8,334 nucleotides of DNA from Bacteroidota bacterium (GTDB lineage: Bacteria > Bacteroidota > Bacteroidia > NS11-12g > UBA955), in contig CANFUB010000104.1 in the NCBI GenBank assembly GCA_947450015.1, forward strand, positions 1 through 8,334. Direction: 5' to 3'. Both the position numbers and the translations under genes were made by a program. This document shows, one piece after another, positions 1 to 5,454 of the stretch. Below the pieces are notes generated by a model that was given only the letters and a program-made list of their open reading frames with translations, was not told the DNA's origin and searched no databases. How positions within the stretch are numbered: position 1 is the stretch's first letter; each line of letters begins with the position of its first letter.

Positions 1-369
1 ACGTACCCACAATCGGCCGATCCAAAAGTATTGACAGAAGACTTTTTATGTTGGGATACCATTAGCCAATTGCGTAAGATAGGACCAGATGTAACGGTAT
101 TCGTGCCAACTGCATTCAGTCCTGAGGGTACAGGACCGAAATTGAACAACACGTTCTATGCGGTGGTGAATGGAGAGAAAACCTTCCACATCGAAGTGTT
201 CAACCGTTGGGGTGAATTGCTTTGGAAATCGGATAACAAACATGAAACTTGGAATGGCAAATTCAAAAATGAAAACTGCCAACAAGATGTCTATGCTTGG
301 GTAGTAAAAGTAACAGGATATGATGGAGAAGACTATAGATACGAAGGCACGGTAACCTTGTTGAGATAA
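1..369 (+). CDS. C-terminal end of a secreted protein with a T9SS type B (gliding motility-associated) sorting domain, partial
   Basis: The frame is open from base 1 and ends at TAA 367-369, so only the last 122 residues are visible and the true start lies upstream. Residues about 33-122 match the C-terminal domain called gliding motility-associated or CHU_C/type B sorting domain: a VPTAFSPEGTG opening, then IEVFNRWGELLW, then a WNGK turn, DVYAWVVKV, and a terminal YEGTVTLLR. In Bacteroidota this domain directs proteins through the outer membrane by the type IX secretion system, and type B cargo often stays attached to the cell surface or is released. The functional part of the protein is outside the window, so its activity (adhesin, enzyme or cell-surface repeat protein) cannot be told. 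A start codon at 31 (TTG) is only an artefact of the window edge. Domain call is strong; cargo identity unknown. Confidence 0.9.
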   Translation, partial: TYPQSADPKVLTEDFLCWDTISQLRKIGPDVTVFVPTAFSPEGTGPKLNNTFYAVVNGEKTFHIEVFNRWGELLWKSDNKHETWNGKFKNENCQQDVYAWVVKVTGYDGEDYRYEGTVTLLR

Positions 370-1071
370 TTATTTCTTCGGCCCCTTTGGCTGCAATGGT
401 CGTACTTCTAAATTCACTTGGTGAAAATTGTCAGGTGTTTTTAGAGCATATACCATCATTGCGGCCACATCGTGGGGCATTAGCATGTAATCGTGGGGTT
501 GAATGTTCGGACTGTTGCGAAAAAAATCTGTTTTGGTAGAGCCCGGATATACGCAGGTCACTTTGATTTTAAAATCTCTTAGTTCGCGCCAAAGACTCTC
601 CGAAAACCCTTTAACAGCCCATTTAGTAGCGCAATAACCGCTCACCATTGGCATGCCTTCTAAACCTGCGGTACTGGCAATATTAATTATATGACCAAGT
701 CCATTGGCTTTCATTTTTGGCACAGCTAAGCGTGTGCAATAAAACATCGCATTCACATTGGTTTGCATCATCTCGTCCCATTCAGTCATGGGTAAATCTT
801 CGACATTGCCAAAATAACCGAGACCCGCATTATTAATTAGAATATCGATTTGCTGATTGCTTGCTTCATATATTTGATGAAAGGCTTTTTCTACCGCTTC
901 ATAATTTCTAACATCTGTTGGAATGAAGGTAAAATTAGGATGCGCCTCTGGATAGGCATTGCGACCTAAACCAAACACAATGGCGCCTTCTTCTAATAAT
1001 TGTTGACAGAGGGCTGCACCAATGCCTTTGCTTACACCTGTTACCACAGCAATTTTATTCGATAGATTCAT
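370..1071 (-). CDS. SDR family NAD(P)-dependent oxidoreductase
   Basis: This is a 233-residue classical short-chain dehydrogenase/reductase, a cytosolic enzyme that reduces carbonyls or oxidises alcohols with a nicotinamide cofactor. The Rossmann glycine motif TGVSKGIG is at residues 11-18, D53 is placed to contact the adenine, and NNAG is at 80-83. The catalytic set is N105, S133, Y146 and K150 (YxxxK). R37 after the second beta strand hints at NADP(H) preference (inference). The length is usual for the family. The ATG at 1071 is preferred because a promoter-like element lies immediately upstream. It follows the DinB gene after 30 bp and converges head-on with the T9SS cargo gene, its stop codon touching that gene's stop. 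The substrate cannot be read from the sequence; annotations such as 3-oxoacyl-ACP reductase would be over-specific. Confidence 0.93.
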   Translation of the reverse strand: MNLSNKIAVVTGVSKGIGAALCQQLLEEGAIVFGLGRNAYPEAHPNFTFIPTDVRNYEAVEKAFHQIYEASNQQIDILINNAGLGYFGNVEDLPMTEWDEMMQTNVNAMFYCTRLAVPKMKANGLGHIINIASTAGLEGMPMVSGYCATKWAVKGFSESLWRELRDFKIKVTCVYPGSTKTDFFRNSPNIQPHDYMLMPHDVAAMMVYALKTPDNFHQVNLEVRPLQPKGPKK

Positions 1072-1075
1072 GGCA

Positions 1076-1108
1076 CAAAGTTAAGCGAAGCAAAAACCTT
1101 TTTACAAA
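1076..1108 (-). promoter_or_regulatory. Bacteroidota-type promoter for the SDR gene
   Basis: On the minus strand a perfect -7 element, TAACTTTG, occupies 1076-1083, and a TTTG -33 element lies at 1105-1108, giving a 21-bp spacer within the 17-23 bp known for Bacteroidota sigma-A promoters. The G of the -7 element is only 5 nt from the A of the start codon, so transcription would begin at or beside the ATG, giving a leaderless or nearly leaderless mRNA. The -33 element lies inside the last codons of the DinB gene. Confidence 0.6.
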
Positions 1109-1650
1109 TTTCTTTGGGCTTGTGCAATGTGTCGGGCGTTATGTGCGATAATAAATTGAAATACATCACCTAATTTTAAACGAATGAAAGCTGTTAAGGA
1201 AATCGGAATTTTAATGGCATTGATGTCCTTATCGTTGGCCGCTTTTATTAAATTGAGAAGGGCTTCAGATTGTGTAATAAATTTAGAGATAACTTCATGC
1301 GCATTTAAATTATTTTTCGGTACATGGTTTTTAAAAGCTTTCATTTTTTTCATGTATTGGCCAGGTTCCATTAAGCGGGTAAAATAATCGCCCAACCATG
1401 TGCTTTTAAAAACGGTATTACTACTTGAAAAAGCTGCTTTGTTTAAGCTTTTGGAAATGGCCGGTATATAAAAGTCGCCATATGAATTCAAATGATCGAA
1501 ACATTGTGCTATGCTCCAGCCACCATTGTTAGCGGGCTTTAGCAGTGCCGCGTCTGTTAAATTCTGATAAACAGAAGTAGCTGCATTTAACTGAGATTCT
1601 AAGCGCTGTTCTAGCTGACTTAGCAAAGTGGATTTGTTGATGGATTTCAT
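1102..1650 (-). CDS. DinB-superfamily (DinB_2-like) putative metal-dependent protein
   Basis: This encodes 182 residues from the ATG at 1650. The family is a four-helix bundle that usually binds a divalent metal through three histidines. Matching features are GGWSIAQCFDHLNSY (H53) in helix 2 and the C-terminal HNARHIAQ (H170, H174). Members include thiol-transferase-like enzymes such as bacillithiol S-transferases and many of unknown function; the substrate here is unknown. A longer in-frame reading to a TTG at 1710 is rejected because the extra 20 codons cover a palindrome and a promoter-like element, and their residues do not resemble the family. There is no signal peptide. The gene lies 63 bp downstream of the Crp/Fnr gene and 30 bp upstream of the SDR gene on the same strand, and could be a direct target of that regulator. 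Confidence 0.8.
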   Translation of the reverse strand: MKSINKSTLLSQLEQRLESQLNAATSVYQNLTDAALLKPANNGGWSIAQCFDHLNSYGDFYIPAISKSLNKAAFSSSNTVFKSTWLGDYFTRLMEPGQYMKKMKAFKNHVPKNNLNAHEVISKFITQSEALLNLIKAANDKDINAIKIPISLTAFIRLKLGDVFQFIIAHNARHIAQAQRNL

Positions 1651-1666
1651 ATTTAAATAATCAATG

Positions 1667-1674
1667 CAAAGATG
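1667..1674 (-). promoter_or_regulatory. -7 promoter element candidate for the DinB gene
   Basis: CATCTTTG on the minus strand matches TAnnTTTG at all positions except the first T. It predicts a transcription start near 1662-1663 and a leader of about 12 nt. No TTG is found 17-23 bp upstream; instead the 14-bp palindrome at 1697-1710 occupies the region centred about 41 bp upstream of the start site. That layout would suit an activator-dependent promoter. Confidence 0.4.
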
Positions 1675-1696
1675 GTGGTGGATTAAAAAATAAAAA

Positions 1697-1710
1697 TTGG
1701 TAATTACCAA
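1697..1710. promoter_or_regulatory. Putative Crp/Fnr-family operator (perfect 14-bp palindrome)
   Basis: TTGGTAATTACCAA is a perfect inverted repeat with 5-bp arms TTGGT/ACCAA around a 4-bp centre. This is the same layout as the known FNR box TTGAT-N4-ATCAA, differing by one base per arm. It lies between a Crp/Fnr-type regulator gene and the DinB gene, centred at 1703.5, about 41-42 bp upstream of the predicted DinB transcription start. Palindromes of this length occur by chance about once per two windows of this size, so position, not rarity, is the argument. Confidence 0.4.
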
Positions 1711-1713
1711 GAT

Positions 1714-2298
1714 TTAGATTTTTATCTTATTGATTAGTTTACTAAAATTCGTGGCATCAATGCCTAAATAGTTGGCCAAATATTTATGCGGTACCAATTG
1801 CAAAATATGCGGACTGCGTTGTAAGAGTTTTATGAATTTTTGTTCAGAGGAAAAACACTGCAATTCAACTTGCCTTTCGAGTACACCAGACAAAGCATTA
1901 CTCAAACCCTTATTAATTAGCAGCGCCAAATTCGGCATCGCTTGTATCATGGCTTGCAAATCGGCATTGGTGGTTCTCAAAAAACTGGAAGGTGTTAAGG
2001 TTTCGTAAAAATAGCGCGAAGGATGCTGTAGCATCAAGGCATCTATTACACCTCCGAATGAGGGTGCATAGGTGAAAAGAAGCGTTGCTTCACGGTCGTG
2101 CTCATCCAAATAAAAAACCCTTTGTACGCCCTCCTCCACAAAATACAAATACCTTTCTTCCTCTCCAATGGCCGTTAAAATCTCTTTTCGTTTGGCTTTA
2201 AAAGGTTTCCAAATTTTTAGAAAGGTGGTACACTCCTCTTCAGTCAATGGATGGATAGCTAACAACATATGCTTTAATTTTGTATGGGCTGTTTCCAT
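1714..2298 (-). CDS. Crp/Fnr family transcriptional regulator
   Basis: This encodes 194 residues from the ATG at 2298; a TTG six bases upstream (2304) is possible but less likely. The N-terminal two thirds fit a cyclic-nucleotide-binding-type beta-roll (about residues 15-110, with EEERYLYFVEEGVQRVFY), followed by a long dimerisation helix and a short C-terminal helix-turn-helix at about 168-191 (LVPHKYLANYLGIDATNFSKLINKI). This shortened layout, ending soon after the recognition helix, is common in Bacteroidota Crp/Fnr regulators. Only two cysteines (C23, C148) are present, so it cannot carry an FNR-style 4Fe-4S cluster, and I do not see the canonical cAMP-binding Arg/Glu set; the signal is unknown. 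The gene starts 10 bp after the pentapeptide-repeat gene stop, suggesting co-transcription. Two Crp/Fnr-like palindromes flank the gene pair. Confidence 0.88.
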   Translation of the reverse strand: METAHTKLKHMLLAIHPLTEEECTTFLKIWKPFKAKRKEILTAIGEEERYLYFVEEGVQRVFYLDEHDREATLLFTYAPSFGGVIDALMLQHPSRYFYETLTPSSFLRTTNADLQAMIQAMPNLALLINKGLSNALSGVLERQVELQCFSSEQKFIKLLQRSPHILQLVPHKYLANYLGIDATNFSKLINKIKI

Positions 2299-2308
2299 CT
2301 TCAAACAA

Positions 2309-2890
2309 TTATTCTATGATGATATCGAGGCGAAACAAAAGTCCTGTTAAATCCATTTTAGAGAACTTTGTTTTCTTCAAAGTATTCATGGTAGGGTCGA
2401 TTAAAAAATTACGAGAACTTGTAAAATCTAAACCCGATAAATCGGTGTTGGTAAAAATAGAATCATGCCAGTCGCAATTAACAATAGTGGCCTTCGACAA
2501 ATCAGTTTGTGTAAAATTAGCACCATGAATTTTACAGTTTTCGAAACTACTTTTGTTCATTCGTTTTTTATCGAATGAAGTGTAATCCATGTTACAATTT
2601 TTAAAATGTACTTCGAATAAAAAATCTTTAGAAGGCGAGAAATCTGCTCCCATTAATTTGCAATCGTTAAAATGGATGTCTTGCAAGCCACAAAAATTAA
2701 AACGCACATTGCTCAAGTTGCAATTGGTGAACTGGCAATCGATAAAATTTATATCCGATAGGGCTGCAAAATTGCAGTTGATAAATTCACAACTTTCATA
2801 TTCCAAACGCTCACTTTTTTCAATTGAAAAATCAATGCCTTGAAGGGTTTCAGAATAGGTGTGTATTGTTGCCTTTTTATTGCTTGCCAT
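2309..2890 (-). CDS. Pentapeptide-repeat protein, Qnr-like architecture
   Basis: This 193-residue protein is built of tandem A(D/N)LXX-like pentapeptides from about residue 29 to 160, with the central F/L every five residues (examples: CEFINCNFAALSDINF, CNLSNVRF, GANFTQTDLSKA, TDLSGLDF). Such sequences fold into a right-handed quadrilateral beta-helix. The end, IDPTMNTLKKTKFSKMDLTGLLFRLDIIIE split across residues 164-193, resembles the C-terminal capping and dimerisation segment of Qnr/MfpA-type proteins, which mimic B-form DNA and protect gyrase. Gyrase protection is only a possibility: most chromosomal relatives have no tested function. The ATG at 2890 lies just downstream of a perfect -7 element. 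The gene leads a likely operon with the Crp/Fnr regulator and is divergent from the pirin gene. No signal peptide or membrane segment is seen. Confidence 0.88.
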   Translation of the reverse strand: MASNKKATIHTYSETLQGIDFSIEKSERLEYESCEFINCNFAALSDINFIDCQFTNCNLSNVRFNFCGLQDIHFNDCKLMGADFSPSKDFLFEVHFKNCNMDYTSFDKKRMNKSSFENCKIHGANFTQTDLSKATIVNCDWHDSIFTNTDLSGLDFTSSRNFLIDPTMNTLKKTKFSKMDLTGLLFRLDIIIE

Positions 2891-2897
2891 AGCAAGG

Positions 2898-2905
2898 CAA
2901 ATCTA
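2898..2905 (-). promoter_or_regulatory. -7 promoter element for the pentapeptide-repeat/Crp operon
   Basis: TAGATTTG on the minus strand is a perfect TAnnTTTG match, 8 nt upstream of the start codon measured from its G, so the leader would be only about 3-4 nt. No TTG is seen at the usual -33 distance; the inverted repeat at 2940-2953 lies about 53 bp upstream of the predicted start site. Confidence 0.5.
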
Positions 2906-2939
2906 ATAAAAATAATGTTGTAATTTCCATCGTATTTCA

Positions 2940-2953
2940 TTAACCCAAGTTAA
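2940..2953. promoter_or_regulatory. Putative Crp/Fnr-family operator between divergent genes
   Basis: TTAACCCAAGTTAA has 5-bp inverted arms (TTAAC/GTTAA) around a 4-bp centre, the spacing of Crp/Fnr operators. Its half-site TTAAC and the half-site TTGGT at 1697 both fit TTRRY, as does FNR's TTGAT. It is centred at 2946.5, about 42 bp upstream of the predicted pirin start site and about 53 bp upstream of that of the pentapeptide/Crp operon. It could serve both directions. Function is inferred from position only. Confidence 0.35.
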
Positions 2954-2976
2954 GGAGATGGTACTTTGGATAGTCG

Positions 2977-2984
2977 TAACTTTG
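2977..2984 (+). promoter_or_regulatory. -7 promoter element for the pirin gene
   Basis: TAACTTTG is a perfect TAnnTTTG match. It predicts a start site near 2988 and a leader of about 22 nt containing an A-rich stretch before the ATG. The only TTTG upstream (2965-2968) is 8 bp away, too close for a -33 element; the palindrome at 2940-2953 lies where a class II activator would bind. Confidence 0.55.
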
Positions 2985-3010
2985 TACTATTCTTTTAGAA
3001 AATACTTATC

Positions 3011-3895
3011 ATGACACAAGCAAATAAATCAGTTGAAATAATATTGGCACCACCAGCTCCACATATGGTTGGCGATGGTTTTAGAGTGCATAATTTTTTC
3101 CCTTCAGGTTATACATTTGGTTACTATAGAATGAGTCCCTTTTTTTTAATGGACTACAATTCAAAAGTTGAATTTCCTCCTAAGGACACACCGCGTGGTG
3201 TTGGGGTGCATCCACACCGTGGTTTCGAAACTGTAACCATTGCCTACCAAGGCAAGGTGGCCCACCACGATAGTGCAGGTAACAGTGGCGTTATTGGCAG
3301 TGGCGATGTGCAATGGATGACAGCAGGTTCGGGCGTGCTTCACAAAGAATACCACGAAGAAAAATATAGTCAACAAGGTGGACCATTTCAGATGGTACAA
3401 TTATGGGTGAACTTACCCGCAAAAGACAAAATGACAACACCAAAATACCAAGGTATTGAAAGGTCACAAATGGGCTTGTACCAGTTACCAAATGAAGGTG
3501 GGACTGTCGAAGTAATTGCAGGTGAATACAAAAATACAAAAGGCCCTGCTACTACTTTTACCCCTATTAACATGTACAATATGCGAATGAAAAAAGGGGT
3601 CACTGAAACCTTTAATTTGCCTGAAACCTATAATACTGGTTTATTAGTCATAGAAGGCAGTATCAAAGTAAACGGCAGCGACCTAGTGAATACTGACCAT
3701 TTTGTATTGTTTAAAAACGAAGGTGAGACTATAACGATAGAATTTGAGGAAGATGCTGTCGTATTGGTTTTAAATGGTGAGCCAATTAGAGAAAATTTGT
3801 TCCCGCATGGCCCTTTCTTAATGAACACTAGAGAGGAGATATTGCAAGCGTTTGATGACTTGGCTAAGGGGAAGTTTGGTCAATTAGAGGATTAG
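3011..3895 (+). CDS. Pirin family protein
   Basis: This 294-residue bicupin matches the pirin family at full length. The N-terminal cupin carries the metal-binding set H67 and H69 (HPHRGFETVT) and H111 and E113 (GVLHKEYH), equivalent to the Fe site of human pirin and E. coli YhhW. The C-terminal cupin (about residues 160-270) has GLLVIEGSIKVNG and ends in the typical GEPIRENLFPHGPFLMNTREEI segment. Known members include quercetin 2,3-dioxygenases and Fe(II)/Fe(III)-dependent redox-sensing regulators; which applies here is unknown. It is cytosolic, with no signal peptide. The ATG is set by homology and by a promoter element 27 nt upstream. It is divergent from the pentapeptide/Crp operon with a 120-bp shared control region and converges on the outer-membrane protein gene. 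Confidence 0.93.
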   Translation: MTQANKSVEIILAPPAPHMVGDGFRVHNFFPSGYTFGYYRMSPFFLMDYNSKVEFPPKDTPRGVGVHPHRGFETVTIAYQGKVAHHDSAGNSGVIGSGDVQWMTAGSGVLHKEYHEEKYSQQGGPFQMVQLWVNLPAKDKMTTPKYQGIERSQMGLYQLPNEGGTVEVIAGEYKNTKGPATTFTPINMYNMRMKKGVTETFNLPETYNTGLLVIEGSIKVNGSDLVNTDHFVLFKNEGETITIEFEEDAVVLVLNGEPIRENLFPHGPFLMNTREEILQAFDDLAKGKFGQLED

Positions 3896-3926
3896 CAGAA
3901 CATAACGATTTTTTAACACAAAAGGG

Positions 3927-3960
3927 AGTCAAGTCAGTTAACTGCCATTGACTTGGGACT
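3927..3960. other. Imperfect hairpin between convergent genes
   Basis: CAAGTCA at 3930-3936 pairs perfectly with TGACTTG at 3949-3955 around a 12-nt loop. Three more pairs (AGT 3927-3929 with ACT 3958-3960) form after a 2-nt GG bulge. An overlapping perfect palindrome CAGTTAACTG sits at 3935-3944. The 110-bp gap between the pirin and outer-membrane protein genes holds nothing else notable. On the minus strand CTCCCTTTTG follows, so it might act as a weak terminator for the outer-membrane protein gene, but there is no long U tract. Confidence 0.3.
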
Positions 3961-4005
3961 TGCGATAATTTGTAAAGAAAATATTGAGGTTACTTTTCTA
4001 GCTAA

Positions 4006-4626
4006 TTACTGAGGCAAATAAATATCTTTTTCAGGTTTGCGGAAGCTGGGTTTCCAAGCAAGGCCAACTGTTACTTGGTGTACCCAACGCGAGGGGGTTG
4101 CAAACATCAGTGAACCTTCAACAAACAAACCAATGTAGCGGTAGTCGGAGCTGAAAATAATTAAGTCAGATTGAACACCCAAGGAAGGGGCAAAACGGGT
4201 TTCGATATAGGATTTTTTGGACAGTGTATTTTCGTAGCCTACCGAGCTATAGCAGAGGCCTGGACTGATAGAAAACTTGGCTATTTTGTAAGTCCTGCCA
4301 AACCCATAATTAAAGCACAAGCGACTTTCCTTCATGTAGCCATTAGCAATGACCCCTTTGTTAATGCTCATGTTCAAATCGACATGAACAAAATCGCGGG
4401 CATTGAAATAACTCTCGCCCGATAATTTTACATAGATTCCTGGCTTGGGTAATCTAAAGCCATTGATCGAAGAATCTTTGGCGGGCTGCATGTAAATGCG
4501 ACTAGCACCCAACGATAAAATTAAACTACTTGGTGGCACACCCATGCCTATCACATTGGCACCCCAACCAAATGCCATAACAGAACAAATGACACTGCGA
4601 AAAATGATGTGTAGGTATGGTTTCAT
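4006..4626 (-). CDS. Small predicted outer-membrane or periplasmic beta-rich protein, unknown function
   Basis: This encodes 206 residues from the ATG at 4626. The N-terminus has an Arg-containing start and a hydrophobic stretch (about residues 6-28) that fits a Sec signal peptide. The rest alternates polar and hydrophobic residues in short stretches with frequent Gly, Tyr and Phe (for example YVKLSGESYFNARDFVHVDL, CFNYGFGRTYKIAKFSISPGL, YIGLFVEGSLMFATP, WVHQVTVGLAWKP), as in small beta-barrels of Bacteroidota. The penultimate strand ends in GLAWKP and is followed by a short charged tail, so barrel closure is not certain. I recognise no named family. It has its own promoter candidate and convergent genes on its 3' side; it shares a 211-bp upstream region with the divergent NlpC/P60 gene. 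Confidence 0.65.
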   Translation of the reverse strand: MKPYLHIIFRSVICSVMAFGWGANVIGMGVPPSSLILSLGASRIYMQPAKDSSINGFRLPKPGIYVKLSGESYFNARDFVHVDLNMSINKGVIANGYMKESRLCFNYGFGRTYKIAKFSISPGLCYSSVGYENTLSKKSYIETRFAPSLGVQSDLIIFSSDYRYIGLFVEGSLMFATPSRWVHQVTVGLAWKPSFRKPEKDIYLPQ

Positions 4627-4641
4627 TTTAGAAAGTCATAA

Positions 4642-4675
4642 CAAAGTTAGGGAAGACCAATAAAATATCGCACAA
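4642..4675 (-). promoter_or_regulatory. Promoter candidate for the outer-membrane protein gene
   Basis: TAACTTTG (perfect -7) is at 4642-4649 on the minus strand with TTG at 4673-4675, a 23-bp spacer at the upper end of the accepted range. The predicted leader is about 11-12 nt. It is the third TAACTTTG placed just ahead of a gene in this window, after the SDR and pirin genes. Confidence 0.5.
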
Positions 4676-4677
4676 TT

Positions 4678-4756
4678 TATTTTTGCACCTTCACTCGTGT
4701 TTCATCTAGCATATGAAATCAATCATAATCAATCGCCTCATTAATAACTAAATTTG
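4678..4756 (+). promoter_or_regulatory. Two -7 candidates for the NlpC/P60 gene, with a direct repeat between them
   Basis: The plus strand has TATTTTTG at 4678-4685 and TAAATTTG at 4749-4756, both TAnnTTTG matches, neither with a clear -33 TTG. They predict leaders of roughly 150 and 80 nt. Between them ATCAATC occurs twice, at 4718-4724 and 4728-4734, exactly 10 bp apart, in a position suited to a regulator of the second candidate. Nothing else is seen in the 4627-4837 gap. Confidence 0.3.
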
Positions 4757-4837
4757 ATAGCTCGGCAGTACGAATTACTTTCCTTACCTATTTAGGAATA
4801 AAGCAATTACTAGTTGGGCAATTTCTATTCTTTACAT

Positions 4838-5416
4838 ATGACATTTAAGATTGTTCACCCTTTTCGCATGGCCGCTATCTTTGGCTTTATGCTTTTAATA
4901 GTAATACTATTGGCCAATCATACATTCCGTGTTCACAAGGCACTACCGAATCCCTTACAATTATTGCCCATTAGTTTATCAAATATTACAACAAAATCGA
5001 ACACCGCATTAAGAGATAGCATTGTTAACTTTGGCAAAACATTATTGGGCACACCCTATCTAACGGCTAGTTGTAATAAAGATGGATTCGATTGTTCGGG
5101 TTTTGTCTTTTATGTGTTTCAGCATTTCAAAATTGCAGTACCTCGTAGCTCTATTGAGTTCAATAATTTTGGTAAAACCGTTGCAATTGACAGTGCAAAA
5201 ATTGGCGATGTAGTGGTGTTTTTAAGTCCTACCAAAAATGTCATTGGTCATGTAGGAATCATAACCCTTGCTAAAGGCATTGAAAGTGAATTTATCCATG
5301 CCTCATCGGGTGATGAAATGAAGGTAATAATTTCAAGTTTAAAGCAAATAGGTTATAGGAAAAGGTTTGTGAAGGTGGTGGATGTAATGCCTCATCCTCT
5401 ATCTCCTTCTCCATAG
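4838..5416 (+). CDS. NlpC/P60 family cell-wall hydrolase, membrane-anchored
   Basis: This encodes 192 residues from the ATG at 4838; an upstream TTG at 4814 is less likely. A hydrophobic segment at about residues 12-27 is a signal anchor or uncleaved signal peptide that places the enzyme in the periplasm. The NlpC/P60 domain spans about 60-180. The catalytic Cys is C86 in FDCSGFV, the His is H138 in GHVGI, and H154 in FIHASS is the usual third polar residue. Such enzymes are cysteine endopeptidases that cleave peptidoglycan stem peptides. There is no SH3 or LysM targeting domain. Oddly, the last residues, MPHPLSPSP, and the stop codon are contributed by a strong hairpin element, so the ancestral protein probably ended near KRFVKVVDV. 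The gene converges with the cytochrome gene across a 38-bp gap. Confidence 0.9.
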   Translation: MTFKIVHPFRMAAIFGFMLLIVILLANHTFRVHKALPNPLQLLPISLSNITTKSNTALRDSIVNFGKTLLGTPYLTASCNKDGFDCSGFVFYVFQHFKIAVPRSSIEFNNFGKTVAIDSAKIGDVVVFLSPTKNVIGHVGIITLAKGIESEFIHASSGDEMKVIISSLKQIGYRKRFVKVVDVMPHPLSPSP

Positions 5417-5430
5417 GAGAAGGAGGAGAG
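5397..5430. repeat. Hairpin element (REP-like) overlapping the NlpC/P60 stop codon
   Basis: CTCCTTCTCC at 5403-5412 is perfectly complementary to GGAGAAGGAG at 5416-5425, with a 3-nt loop ATA. CTCT at 5397-5400 can further pair with AGAG at 5427-5430 after one bulge and a G-U pair. It is purine/pyrimidine skewed and GC-richer than its surroundings. Its reading frame gives PHPLSPSP, a peptide typical of dispersed intergenic repeats read through at gene ends in many bacterial genomes (from memory). No U tract follows on either strand, so it is not a standard intrinsic terminator, though it lies between convergent genes. Only one copy is in this window. Confidence 0.55.
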
Positions 5431-5454
5431 ACACTTTATAAGTATTGTTGTAAT

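Noticed and set aside
1184..1387. Plus-strand open frame inside the DinB gene
   Set aside because: It lies opposite a recognised protein, has no family resemblance of its own and no promoter-like element ahead of it.
1651..1710. N-terminal extension of the DinB gene to a TTG start
   Set aside because: The extra 20 codons overlap a perfect palindrome and a -7-like element, and the residues do not resemble the family; the ATG at 1650 fits better.
2965..2968. TTTG as the -33 element of the pirin promoter
   Set aside because: It is only 8 bp from the -7 element, far below the 17-23 bp needed.
3161..3828. Several minus-strand open frames opposite the pirin gene
   Set aside because: All lie within a strongly conserved pirin coding region on the other strand and show no recognisable domain; hydrophobic runs are by-products of the pirin codons.
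5397..5430. Hairpin read as a rho-independent terminator
   Set aside because: No U tract follows the stem on either strand, so it is described as a repeat-like hairpin instead.
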